A DNA stretch of 64,000 nucleotides from Bryobacterales bacterium KBS 96 (lineage in GTDB: Bacteria; Acidobacteriota; Terriglobia; Bryobacterales; Bryobacteraceae), in assembly GCA_000381625.1 (NCBI GenBank), contig KB906767.1, forward strand, positions 1,218,629-1,282,628, read 5' to 3'. Under the pieces are notes generated by a model. The model worked only from the letters and a program-made list of their open reading frames with translations, ran no database searches and had not been told where the DNA came from. The translations under genes were made by a program, and so were the position numbers. Within the stretch, counting starts at the first letter, position 1. The number at the start of each line of letters is the position of its first letter. Positions 26,620 through 34,647 of this stretch are shown here, piece after piece.

Positions 26620-28334
26620 TGGCGGCTGCGACGCTGAACGCGCCGGGGGCATCGTTCGACGAGTTTCTAGCCGCCGAGGAAGCAAAAGACCTTCTGCGAT
26701 TCACGACGGCCGGCAGCGTGGACGACGGCAAGTCCACGATGATCGGACGGCTGCTTTACGATTCTCGCAACGTTTTTGAGGACCAGCTTGAATCGGTGAC
26801 GAAGGCCTCGGCCGGCCGGAATGCGGGCCCCATCGATTTCTCGCTGCTGACGGACGGCCTTCGCGCCGAACGCGAGCAAGGCATCACCATCGACGTTGCC
26901 TATCGCTATTTCGCCACTCCGAAACGCAAGTTCATCATCGCCGATACGCCCGGACACGAGCAATACACCCGCAACATGGTGACCGGCGCTTCGACGGCCG
27001 AACTAGCGATCATTCTCGTCGACGCTCGCAAGGGCCTGCTGCCGCAATCGCGGCGTCACGCCTATATTTCTTCCCTTCTGGGGCTTCAGCACCTCGTAAT
27101 CGCTGTAAACAAGATGGACCTCGTTGATTACGACGAGAGCGTCTTTAACAAAATCGAGGCGGATTTCCGTCAATTTCTTTCCCGATTCCAATCGATTGAG
27201 CCCTATTTCATCCCGATCAGCGCCCTCGCCGGCGATAACGTCGTAGTCAGGAGAGAGAACACGCCCTGGTTTCACGGCGCAACGCTGCTCGAACACCTGG
27301 AATCGGTGCCGGCCGGTCCACGCGCCGAGCATGCCATGTTCCGCCTGCCCGTACAGCGTATTGTCAGGCCAGATCTCGACTTTCGCGGGTACGCGGGGCA
27401 GATTGCATCGGGCGCGGTTCGTCCGGGCGATCCGGTGACGATCATACCTTCCGGGCGAACGACACGCGTGAAAAGTATTGTCACATTCGATGGCGAACTC
27501 AACGAAGCACGTGCGCCCCAGTCTGTAACGCTGACGCTTGAAGACGAAATTGACATCGTTCGCGGAGATCTGATTTCGTCGGAGAATGCCGTCCCCGCGG
27601 TTTCGCGCGTATTCGATTCGACGGTTGTCTGGTTCGACGAGCAGCCGCTCGATCCGCAAAAGCGATACCGACTGAAGCATACATCTCACCAGCAATGGGC
27701 GGAAGTCAAAGCGATTCATTACCGCCTGAACATCAACACGCTCGATCACGAATCGGCGGATACGCTGGAGATGAACGCGATCGGCTCGCTGCGCATCGAA
27801 GCGGCAAGACCGATCTATTTCGATAGTTACCGGCGAAATCGCGGCACGGGCAACTTCATACTGATCGATCCCGTTACGAATGCGACGGTCGCGGCTGGCA
27901 TGATCGCGGGAGCTGTGGAAGAGGTTCACGCCAAGCCGAGAGATCACGCGGAACGCCTCAAATCCGGGCCGGTCACGCCGGGCGAGCGGACGCTTCGCTA
28001 CGGCCATCGTGGCGCCGTCATTCATCTCGGTAACCGCGTGGATCTGGTGGAACGGCTCGAAAGGCGATTGTTCGATCGCGGCTCGACGGTGCTCGTTCTC
28101 GAAAAGTGGAGCGAATCGTGGCGCGGCGCGCTGAAGAACGCCGGACTACTGGTGATTGTCGCCGACGGCAACAGCGCGGATTTCTTCCTGCAGACCTTCG
28201 ATGGCGACATTGCGCGCGAGTTGAACGATCTGCCCGACGACGACCAGCAGGCAGTCGAGATCATCTACCGCTTGCTGGAACGCCTGCAGATTCTGTTGGG
28301 CACGCAATCCTGGAGCGAAAGTGCCGGAATCTGA
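26619..28334 (+). CDS. cysN: Sulfate adenylyltransferase subunit 1 (CysN) with degenerate C-terminal APS-kinase-like domain
   Basis: The GTPase subunit that drives APS formation. GTP-binding motifs are intact: G1 GSVDDGKS, G3 DTPGHEQYTRNMVTGAS, G4 NKMDL, followed by the two beta-barrels of the elongation-factor fold, ending near residue 450. The remaining 120 residues (about 452-571) resemble the start of the APS kinase domain of CysNC fusions: YGHRGAVIHL and LERRLFDRGSTVLVLE align well. But the segment between them is LGNRVDLVE instead of the ATP-binding GLSGSGKS, and the domain is shorter than the roughly 200 residues of CysC. It should not bind ATP through a P-loop. The gene overlaps cysD by one base (TGATG). 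Confidence 0.9.
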   Translation: MAAATLNAPGASFDEFLAAEEAKDLLRFTTAGSVDDGKSTMIGRLLYDSRNVFEDQLESVTKASAGRNAGPIDFSLLTDGLRAEREQGITIDVAYRYFATPKRKFIIADTPGHEQYTRNMVTGASTAELAIILVDARKGLLPQSRRHAYISSLLGLQHLVIAVNKMDLVDYDESVFNKIEADFRQFLSRFQSIEPYFIPISALAGDNVVVRRENTPWFHGATLLEHLESVPAGPRAEHAMFRLPVQRIVRPDLDFRGYAGQIASGAVRPGDPVTIIPSGRTTRVKSIVTFDGELNEARAPQSVTLTLEDEIDIVRGDLISSENAVPAVSRVFDSTVVWFDEQPLDPQKRYRLKHTSHQQWAEVKAIHYRLNINTLDHESADTLEMNAIGSLRIEAARPIYFDSYRRNRGTGNFILIDPVTNATVAAGMIAGAVEEVHAKPRDHAERLKSGPVTPGERTLRYGHRGAVIHLGNRVDLVERLERRLFDRGSTVLVLEKWSESWRGALKNAGLLVIVADGNSADFFLQTFDGDIARELNDLPDDDQQAVEIIYRLLERLQILLGTQSWSESAGI

Positions 28335-28352
28335 AAGTAACTGGATATCTCA

Positions 28353-29021
28353 ATGGTGTTGACTGATAAACTGACGGAAACAAGAGAACTAATTGCGGAT
28401 TCGCTCAGGAGCAAGGCCGCCGCCTGCTTCACCTGCAGCTTCCAGGCCGAAGATATGGTCGTGCTCTCGCTGGTGCGCGAGCAGATTCCGAATGTCCCGG
28501 TGTTGTTCCTCGAAACCGGCTACCACTTCGCGGATGTCTATCGCTATCGGGATGAGATGACGCAACGCTATGCGCTGAATCTGGTCAATGTCATGCCCGA
28601 AAAGACCGTCGCGGAGCAGGAGTCGCAGTTCGGCCTCCTGTATCAAAGCGCGCCCGATCGCTGCTGTAAACTGCGCAAAGTAGAGCCTCTATTTCGCGCG
28701 CTAGCGGACTACGAAGTGTGGTTCACCGGCCTGCGCCGTGTGCAATCGCCGACGCGGGCAAATCTGCAGCCCGCCGATGTTTTCCCGCTGCCCAGCGGTA
28801 AAATTCTTCGCAAAATCAGCCCGCTCGCGGCATGGACAGACCAGGAGGTCTGGAGTTTCGCGAAGGAGTATGACATTCCGCTGCTGCCGTTATACGAGAA
28901 GGGTTATACGAGCATCGGCTGCGAACCGTGCACGGCGTTGCCCATGGACCCGGAAAACCTCCGGTCGGGCCGTTGGGCGGGACGCAAGCTGGAGTGCGGC
29001 ATTCACATCGCAAAGGGCTGA
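28353..29021 (+). CDS. cysH: Adenosine 5'-phosphosulfate reductase (CysH, assimilatory, iron-sulfur type)
   Basis: A 222-residue thiol-dependent reductase that turns APS into sulfite. TCSFQAEDMVVL is the nucleotide-binding start. The paired cysteines DRCCKLRKVEPL and GCEPCTALP supply the four ligands of a [4Fe-4S] cluster, the mark of enzymes that use APS directly rather than PAPS, and the C-terminal ECGIH carries the catalytic cysteine. Using APS directly means an APS kinase is not needed, in keeping with the broken kinase tail on the upstream CysN. The tauE-like gene follows after 3 bases. Sulfite reductase is not in the window. Confidence 0.93.
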   Translation: MVLTDKLTETRELIADSLRSKAAACFTCSFQAEDMVVLSLVREQIPNVPVLFLETGYHFADVYRYRDEMTQRYALNLVNVMPEKTVAEQESQFGLLYQSAPDRCCKLRKVEPLFRALADYEVWFTGLRRVQSPTRANLQPADVFPLPSGKILRKISPLAAWTDQEVWSFAKEYDIPLLPLYEKGYTSIGCEPCTALPMDPENLRSGRWAGRKLECGIHIAKG

Positions 29022-29024
29022 CGA

Positions 29025-29831
29025 TTGGAGATCGCGCTCGGATTCGTAATTGCCATGGCGATCGCGCTGACGGGAGTCGGCGCGGGCAGTCTGACTACGC
29101 CTTTGCTGCTGCTGCTGACCACGGTGTCTCCGGCGAAAGGCGTGGGCACGGCCCTGGCATTCGGATTCCTGGTGAAATCCATCTCCACGCCGGTTTATCT
29201 CGCCAAACGGCAAATTGACTATCGTGTGCTCGGTTTTCTATTGGCCGGCGGCCTGCCGGGGGTGATTGGCGGCTCCTTGCTCCTCGATCACTTGCAGAAA
29301 GGCGCTGGGCAGACTATCTTGCACGTTGCGATCGGAATTATTATCGCCGCAACCGCAATCTTCCATCTGTGGCGCATGTTCCAGCCGCGACCCGATTCCT
29401 CGATTCGCGACCGCGCCAAGTACCTTCCCTTCTTCTCGCTTCCGATCGGACTCGAGGTCGGTTTCTCGTCGGCGGGAGCGGGCGCTCTCGGATCGCTATT
29501 GCTGCTTGGCATGACCCGGCTGACGGCGGCGGAAGTAGTCGGCACGGACCTCTGCTTTGGTCTCGCGCTCTCATTCGTCGGCGGCGGCTTTCAGCTAAGC
29601 GTGGGGAACTATGATCCGCACTTGCTGCTCCTACTCGCAATTGGCGGAGTTGCCGGCGCCGTTGTCGGCTCGATGCTGGCGGGCCGCGTTGCGCAGCGGC
29701 CGCTGCGGGTGGGCCTGCTGATCATGCTCATTCTGCTTGGCTGCGTGTTGTCGCTACGCGGGTACCAGGACAGCCAATCGCATTCCCTTGCGGCGGAACG
29801 AAGCGCATTGGTTCGGACAGTGGCACGGTAA
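29025..29831 (+). CDS. TauE/SafE-family transporter (probable sulfur-compound permease)
   Basis: A 268-residue membrane protein with the duplicated TauE/SafE fold: the first repeat has GVGAGSLTTPLLLLL, the second FSSAGAGALGSLLLLG and GTDLCFGLALSFVGGGFQ. I use the TTG at 29025, three bases after cysH; the frame has an ATG at 29055, but starting there would drop the first part of helix 1. As last gene of cysD-cysN-cysH-tauE it most likely moves sulfate in or sulfite out, a role assigned to family members in cys operons. Direction is not visible from sequence. Confidence 0.85.
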   Translation: MEIALGFVIAMAIALTGVGAGSLTTPLLLLLTTVSPAKGVGTALAFGFLVKSISTPVYLAKRQIDYRVLGFLLAGGLPGVIGGSLLLDHLQKGAGQTILHVAIGIIIAATAIFHLWRMFQPRPDSSIRDRAKYLPFFSLPIGLEVGFSSAGAGALGSLLLLGMTRLTAAEVVGTDLCFGLALSFVGGGFQLSVGNYDPHLLLLLAIGGVAGAVVGSMLAGRVAQRPLRVGLLIMLILLGCVLSLRGYQDSQSHSLAAERSALVRTVAR

Positions 29832-29892
29832 TTGGCTCTTCGCAAAGCCGTTGATCTATGTTCCTCGGACATGTCGCGAAATCTTCGCCAAG

Positions 29893-29932
29893 CGCCGAGA
29901 CGAGTCTCGGCGCGGCAGACATGAGTGTCTGC
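29893..29932. repeat. Tandem hairpins, REP-like
   Basis: Two adjacent hairpins in the 127-base convergent gap between the tauE-like gene and csoR: cgccgagac/gtctcggcg at 29893-29912 with a 2-base loop, and gcagaca/tgtctgc at 29915-29932 with a 4-base loop. They could serve as a bidirectional terminator, although no T-run follows, or be a copy of a dispersed REP family. Confidence 0.5.
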
Positions 29933-29958
29933 GCCATGAGGGCCTCAGAAACGGCCAT

Positions 29959-30318
29959 TCAACGCAGATGCTTGTAAATTAGATCCAGCAGTTCGTCGTA
30001 CATGGCTTCCTGCCGGGCTTCAGCGCCAGACGCGAGCGCTTGTTTCGCGCAGTGATGCAAATGATTTCGCATTAACGCGCGCGCGACGCCCCGAAGCGCC
30101 TCTTGCACCGACGCTACCTGGGTGATGATATCCGCACAATAGCGGTCTTCCTCTACCATGCGGTGCAACCCACGCACCTGACCTTCGATGCGCCGCAGGC
30201 GTTTCAGATTGGCAGATTTGATGCCGGGGTCGACGCCCGCTGCCTTCCGGCCGCTATCGTCGCATCCGCAAACCGCATCCGGAATGTCATTCGTCAATTC
30301 AGTCTTTTTCTTTGCCAT
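29959..30318 (-). CDS. csoR: CsoR/FrmR-family metal-sensing repressor (copper type)
   Basis: A 119-residue all-helical repressor without a classical helix-turn-helix. LKRLRRIEGQVRGLHRMVEE is the family N-terminal helix. The copper-ligand set of CsoR is present: Cys in DRYCADI, then His and Cys in RNHLHHCAKQA. A less usual N-terminal extension contains AVCGCDD, which may add metal ligands. It is the last gene of copZ-copA-csoR, whose promoter region carries an ATACCC-N5-GGGTAT operator, so it very likely represses its own operon until copper(I) binds. Confidence 0.9.
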   Translation of the reverse strand: MAKKKTELTNDIPDAVCGCDDSGRKAAGVDPGIKSANLKRLRRIEGQVRGLHRMVEEDRYCADIITQVASVQEALRGVARALMRNHLHHCAKQALASGAEARQEAMYDELLDLIYKHLR

Positions 30319-30339
30319 CTTTTGTTCCCGGCCTCCTCG

Positions 30340-32730
30340 TTATGCGAGCTTCGCTCGGCGCAGCCGCAGGCTGTTTGAAACCACAGTGACGGAACTCAAC
30401 GCCATTGCCGCGCTGGCAAGCACCGGGCTCAGCAGAATGCCGAACATCGGGTAAAGCGCGCCGGCGGCAATCGGGATGCCGACGACGTTGTAGATGAACG
30501 CCCAAAACAGGTTTTGGCGCATCGTTCGCATCGTGCGATGCGATAGAGCGATTGATTCGGCGATGCCGCGGAGATCGTTCCGCATCAGCGTGACATCGCC
30601 CGCTTCAATTGCTACGTCGGCGCCGGAAGACATCGTGATGCCGACGTCGGCGCGAGCAAGAGCGGGCGCATCGTTGATGCCGTCGCCCACCATCGCAACC
30701 ACCCGGCCTTGTTCTTGCAGGCGCCGGATGGCATCCATCTTGCCCGCCGGAAGCACTCCCGCAATCACGTCTCCGATGTCGATCTGCGCGGCCAGCGCCT
30801 TCGCCGTGCGCTCATTATCGCCAGTGAGCATCACAACCTTGAGGCCCTGGCTTCGCAAAGATCGGACGGCTTCGCGAGAAGTGGATTTCACCGTATCGGC
30901 AACGGCAATCAAGCCGGCGAGTTTTCCGTCAATAGCGACAAATAGCGGGGTCTTGCCTTCGGATGCGTATTGTTCCGCCGCCGGCAGCAGCGGCTCCGTC
31001 GAAATGCTCCACTCATCCATCAGCGCCGCGTTTCCCACTGCCAAACCATGACCATCGACCACACCGGTCGCGCCGCGCCCTGATTTCGCCTCGAAGCTTT
31101 CGGCGTTCAGAAGCGGAACGCCCAAACCCGAGGCATGCCGGACCACCGCTTCGGCCAGTGGATGCTCACTCGATTTTTCAAGAGATCCCACGAGTTTGAG
31201 TACATATTCCGATAGCACGCCAGGCACAAGTTGCACGTCGGTTACGCTCGGCCGCCCCTCCGTGATGGTGCCGGTTTTGTCGAGCACAACCGTGTTGACG
31301 CGTTCGAGCCTCTGCACCGCTTGCCCGCCCTTGATCAGGATTCCGTGAGTTGCTCCGCGGCCGGTGGCAACCATCACGGCCGTCGGCACGGCGAGTCCCA
31401 TGGCGCACGGGCACGCGATGATCAGCACCGTCACCGCCGCCGCAAATGCCCGAACAGTTGGCGCATCCTGCGCGAGAAACACCCATAGGAAGAACGTCAA
31501 CACGGCCAGGGCGACCACCGCCGGGACGAAAACCCGGCTAATCCGGTCGGCCATTTCCTGAATTGGCGCACGCGAACCTTGCGCGTCCCGGAGCAGCCGA
31601 ACGATTTGCGATAGGGTGCTTTCGGCGCCCAGCGTAGTTGCCTTGTAACGGAGGGCTCCGCTCTTGTTCGTGGAGCCGCCAACGACTCGATCCCCGGCGG
31701 CCTTGTCAACGGGAAGGCTCTCTCCCGTCAGCATCGATTCATCGACGCTGCTCGCGCCCGATATAACTTCACCGTCGGCCGCAATGCGTTCACCGGGCCG
31801 GACCAGAACAATATCTCCGGGCTGAAGCTGCTCAACGGGAATATCGAGTTCTACTTCACGCTGAACGATGCGCGCTGTCTTCGGCTGGAGTTGCACTAAT
31901 TTGCGCAGCGCGGATGCGGTCTGCCCCTTTGCGCGCGACTCCATCGTGTTGCCCGAAAGCACCAGAGCAATGATCAGGATGACAGCCTCATAGTAGACAT
32001 CGGGATCGACGCCATGCTCGAGAAAGAAACCCGGCGTGATGGTGGCAGCCGCTGAAAACAGAAATGCCGCGCCCGTGCCTAAGGCAATGAGCGTATTCAT
32101 GTCCGTGGTCTTGTGCTTCGCGGCTGACCACGCTTTTAGGTAGAAATGCCGGCCTGCCCAGGCCATTATGGCGATGGTCAAAAAGAAAAGTACGTAGCTG
32201 AGAAGCGCCGGACTGAGCGCATACAGCCAGGGCATGACAGACCTGAGCGCGGGATCGAGAGTTTCCATCGACCAGTGAAGGAGCGGATCGGCGATCTGGC
32301 TGCCTGCCGGGCGATGGCCGGCCATCATCAATGGCATCGAGAGCGCCATCGCGATGGCTCCGGCAATCAGACTGACAATTGCCTTCGTCCGGAGCGATTT
32401 ATATTCACGCTCGAGATGGCGGTCGCGCTCTTCCTGTTCGTCCAGCAGCGATTGATCACGGCGTGGCAGTTCGGCGCCATACCCGGTTTCGCGAACTGCG
32501 TCAATCAATGCCTCCGGAGCAACGACGCCGGGCCGGTAAGTGACGGTGGCGTTGTTCAGCATCAGGTTGACGGCGGCCGCTTCGACCCCAGGCTGTTTTT
32601 CCAAAGCCCGCTGCACGAACGACTGGCAGGCGGCGCATGTCATTCCGGTAACCGGAAACGTTACCCGTTCGGCTTTGGCGACATCGTTAGTAATTGCGGC
32701 CTGCTCAATTGGACTTTTTATTTCTGGCAT
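30340..32730 (-). CDS. copA: Copper-exporting P1B-type ATPase
   Basis: A 796-residue inner-membrane pump that drives copper(I) out of the cytosol. A single N-terminal heavy-metal domain has GMTCAACQS; the membrane metal site is [10 protein letters not shown]; phosphorylation occurs at [20 protein letters not shown] is the HP element; [16 protein letters not shown] closes the ATP site. The eight membrane helices are evident. I start at the ATG at 32730 (MPEIKSP), preceded by GAGGAAA; an ATG at 32766 is open but lacks such a site. The csoR gene follows after 21 bases, copZ precedes it. Confidence 0.95.
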   Translation of the reverse strand: MPEIKSPIEQAAITNDVAKAERVTFPVTGMTCAACQSFVQRALEKQPGVEAAAVNLMLNNATVTYRPGVVAPEALIDAVRETGYGAELPRRDQSLLDEQEERDRHLEREYKSLRTKAIVSLIAGAIAMALSMPLMMAGHRPAGSQIADPLLHWSMETLDPALRSVMPWLYALSPALLSYVLFFLTIAIMAWAGRHFYLKAWSAAKHKTTDMNTLIALGTGAAFLFSAAATITPGFFLEHGVDPDVYYEAVILIIALVLSGNTMESRAKGQTASALRKLVQLQPKTARIVQREVELDIPVEQLQPGDIVLVRPGERIAADGEVISGASSVDESMLTGESLPVDKAAGDRVVGGSTNKSGALRYKATTLGAESTLSQIVRLLRDAQGSRAPIQEMADRISRVFVPAVVALAVLTFFLWVFLAQDAPTVRAFAAAVTVLIIACPCAMGLAVPTAVMVATGRGATHGILIKGGQAVQRLERVNTVVLDKTGTITEGRPSVTDVQLVPGVLSEYVLKLVGSLEKSSEHPLAEAVVRHASGLGVPLLNAESFEAKSGRGATGVVDGHGLAVGNAALMDEWSISTEPLLPAAEQYASEGKTPLFVAIDGKLAGLIAVADTVKSTSREAVRSLRSQGLKVVMLTGDNERTAKALAAQIDIGDVIAGVLPAGKMDAIRRLQEQGRVVAMVGDGINDAPALARADVGITMSSGADVAIEAGDVTLMRNDLRGIAESIALSHRTMRTMRQNLFWAFIYNVVGIPIAAGALYPMFGILLSPVLASAAMALSSVTVVSNSLRLRRAKLA

Positions 32731-32781
32731 TGGATTTCCTCGAATAAGCGGAGGAGACCCGCGCATTCTCGGCGGCTCCGC

Positions 32782-32828
32782 TTCCAGGCCGCCTCCACTC
32801 AGAGCCGCCTTGCGTCAGCAAGCGGGTT
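32782..32828. repeat. 47-bp dispersed repeat, copy 2
   Basis: The second copy of the sequence at 12204-12250 (42 of 47 bases identical). It covers the last four codons and stop of copZ and runs into the copZ-copA gap, so the C-terminal residues SEPAC of CopZ may come from insertion of the repeat. The hairpin cttgc-gtca-gcaag lies at 32810-32823. Confidence 0.65.
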
Positions 32829-33033
32829 CGGACGCCGCTTTGTACCCCGCGTCTGTCACTGCCGACGCGATCTGGCCTGGCGATGTGATCTCCGGATCGT
32901 ATGAGACCCGCGCCGACCCGACCTTCACATCTTGCGCCTGCACGCCGGCTACATTGTTCAGCGCGGCCTTCACGCGGTTCACGCAGTGATCGCACGACAT
33001 CCCTTGAATTGTGAGATTGAGTTGGCTCGTCAT
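32815..33033 (-). CDS. copZ: Copper chaperone, heavy-metal-associated domain protein
   Basis: A 72-residue single HMA domain, the size of CopZ. Copper is held by the two Cys of GMSCDHCVNRVKAAL; VAGVQAQDVKVGSARVSYD is the usual ferredoxin-like continuation. It would carry copper(I) to CopA, encoded 84 bases downstream. The last few residues overlap a dispersed repeat. A CsoR-like operator lies 21-37 bases upstream of its ATG, which makes this the first gene of the copper operon. Confidence 0.92.
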   Translation of the reverse strand: MTSQLNLTIQGMSCDHCVNRVKAALNNVAGVQAQDVKVGSARVSYDPEITSPGQIASAVTDAGYKAASEPAC

Positions 33034-33053
33034 ATACCCTCCACCCCTATCCT

Positions 33054-33070
33054 ATACCCAGGGAGGGTAT
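33054..33070. promoter_or_regulatory. CsoR-like operator upstream of copZ
   Basis: A perfect inverted repeat ataccc-aggga-gggtat. CsoR operators known from other bacteria have the form TACCC, five or so bases, GGGTA or GGGGTA, and are found in front of cop operons. A further half-site (ataccc at 33034-33039) stands next to the ATG. Position and match are both right for repression of copZ-copA-csoR. Confidence 0.75.
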
Positions 33071-33091
33071 CTGTCAAATTCGTTGCAAAGC

Positions 33092-33122
33092 AAAAAGGGC
33101 CGCGATCGCTGAAGCGCGGCCC
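33092..33122 (-). terminator. Rho-independent terminator downstream of ahcY
   Basis: Stem gggccgcg (33097-33104) and cgcggccc (33115-33122); read on the minus strand it is followed by TTTTTG. It lies 25 bases after the ahcY stop, in the expected direction, and separates ahcY from the copper promoter. Confidence 0.75.
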
Positions 33123-33146
33123 CGCCCAAAGATTCGAGGAGAGTAA

Positions 33147-34577
33147 TTAATATCGATAGGTTTCCGCTTTAAACGGACCTTCCACCGGAACTCCGATGTA
33201 ATCCGCCTGTTTCGCGGTCAACGTTGTGAGCTTCGCGCCGATTTTTTCAAGGTGCAGGCGCGCCACTTCTTCGTCCAGCTTCTTCGGCAGCGTGTATACC
33301 CCAACCTTGTAGCTATTCCGGTTCTTCCAGAGGTCGATTTGCGCGAGCGTCTGATTGGCAAAGCTGTTGGACATCACGAAGCTCGGGTGGCCCGTCGCGC
33401 AGCCCAGGTTCACCAGACGCCCTTCGGCAAGCAGGTAAATACTGCGGCCGTCGGGGAACGTGTATTTGTCCACCTGTGGCTTGATGTTCGTGCGCTCCAC
33501 GCCCGCTGTTTCGTTCAGCCGGTCGACCTGAATTTCGTTATCGAAGTGGCCGATGTTGCAAACAATGGCCTGATCTTTCATGCGCCGCATATGCTCCAAC
33601 GTCAGAATGTCGACATTGCCCGTACAAGTGACGTAAATGTCGGCCGTGCCAAGCGTGTCCTCGACCGGCGCTACCTGGAAGCCTTCCATCGCGGCCTGCA
33701 GAGCGTTGATGGGATCGATCTCGGTCACGATGACGCGCGCGCCCATGCCGCGCAAAGAATGCGCCGAGCCTTTTCCCACATCGCCATAACCGCAGATCAC
33801 CGCGACTTTCCCGGCCATCATTACATCGGTCGCGCGTTTGATGCCATCAGCCAGAGATTCGCGGCAGCCGTACAAATTGTCGAACTTCGATTTGGTCACC
33901 GAGTCGTTCACATTGATCGCCGGCACGAGCAGTTTGCCTTCCTGCTGCATCTTGTAGAGCCTGTGAACGCCGGTGGTGGTTTCTTCGGAAACGCCCTTCC
34001 AGTCCGCGGCAATCTCGTGCCAGCGGCGCGGGTTCTCCGCATGGACGCGCTTCAGCAGGTCCTTGATGACCTTCTCTTCATGGCTGCCCGAGGGACTGTC
34101 AACCCATTTGCTGCCCTCTTCCAACTCATAGCCCTTGTGCAGCAACAGCGTGACGTCGCCACCGTCGTCAACGACCAGTTCGGGCCCCTTGCCGTCCGGG
34201 TGGCTGATCGCCTGATAGGTGCACCACCAGTAGTCTTCAAGGGATTCGCCCTTCCAGGCAAAAACCGGCACACCCGTTGCGGCGATGGCCGCGGCCGCGT
34301 GATCCTGTGTCGAAAAAATATTGCAGCTCGCCCATCGAACGCTCGCGCCGAGATCGACCAAAGTTTCGATCAAAACGGCCGTCTGGATGGTCATGTGAAG
34401 CGAACCGGTGATCCGGACGCCTGCCAGCGGTTTCTCTTGCGCGTATTTCTTTCGGATGGCCATCAGGCCGGGCATCTCGTGCTCGGCGATGGAGATCTCT
34501 TTGCGGCCCCAATCGGCCAAGCCGATATCGGCTACTTTATAGGCCGTGGATACGGATTCGGTGACGACAGCACTCAT
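33147..34577 (-). CDS. ahcY: S-adenosylhomocysteine hydrolase (adenosylhomocysteinase)
   Basis: Splits S-adenosylhomocysteine into homocysteine and adenosine, removing the inhibitor left by every SAM-dependent methylation. The protein (476 residues from the ATG at 34577) has the NAD-binding [28 protein letters not shown]-like [12 protein letters not shown], and the C-terminal [11 protein letters not shown] chose this start because the family begins near MSAVVTE and a TGGAG site stands upstream; the frame is open to 34607. It diverges from the SahR-type regulator with a 26-base palindrome between them, and has a terminator behind it. Confidence 0.96.
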   Translation of the reverse strand: MSAVVTESVSTAYKVADIGLADWGRKEISIAEHEMPGLMAIRKKYAQEKPLAGVRITGSLHMTIQTAVLIETLVDLGASVRWASCNIFSTQDHAAAAIAATGVPVFAWKGESLEDYWWCTYQAISHPDGKGPELVVDDGGDVTLLLHKGYELEEGSKWVDSPSGSHEEKVIKDLLKRVHAENPRRWHEIAADWKGVSEETTTGVHRLYKMQQEGKLLVPAINVNDSVTKSKFDNLYGCRESLADGIKRATDVMMAGKVAVICGYGDVGKGSAHSLRGMGARVIVTEIDPINALQAAMEGFQVAPVEDTLGTADIYVTCTGNVDILTLEHMRRMKDQAIVCNIGHFDNEIQVDRLNETAGVERTNIKPQVDKYTFPDGRSIYLLAEGRLVNLGCATGHPSFVMSNSFANQTLAQIDLWKNRNSYKVGVYTLPKKLDEEVARLHLEKIGAKLTTLTAKQADYIGVPVEGPFKAETYRY

Positions 34578-34611
34578 GCAGATTTTCTCCAGAAACCAGC
34601 ATACCATGCTA

Positions 34612-34637
34612 TATCAACCAATCATGATTGCTTGATA
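34612..34637. promoter_or_regulatory. 26-bp palindromic operator shared by ahcY and the SahR-type regulator
   Basis: Outer arms tatcaa and ttgata, central atcatgat, perfect over 26 bases except for one mismatched pair (positions 7 and 20). It is the only strong palindrome in the 70-base divergent gap, 35 bases from the ahcY ATG and 10 bases from the regulator ATG. A dimeric ArsR-type regulator encoded next door would be expected to bind exactly such a site. Confidence 0.72.
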
Positions 34638-34647
34638 ACCTAGGTGA

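Noticed and set aside
27003-28025. Long minus-strand open frame (340 codons) opposite cysN
   Set aside because: Antisense shadow of a conserved GTPase gene.
33252-34643. Long plus-strand open frame (463 codons) opposite ahcY
   Set aside because: It lies wholly antisense to a certain gene, is His/Arg/Val-rich as expected for a GC-rich shadow, and shows no domain.
34578-34647. SAH or SAM riboswitch in front of ahcY
   Set aside because: The whole gap is 70 bases and is dominated by one palindrome; there is no room for, or sign of, the known riboswitch folds.
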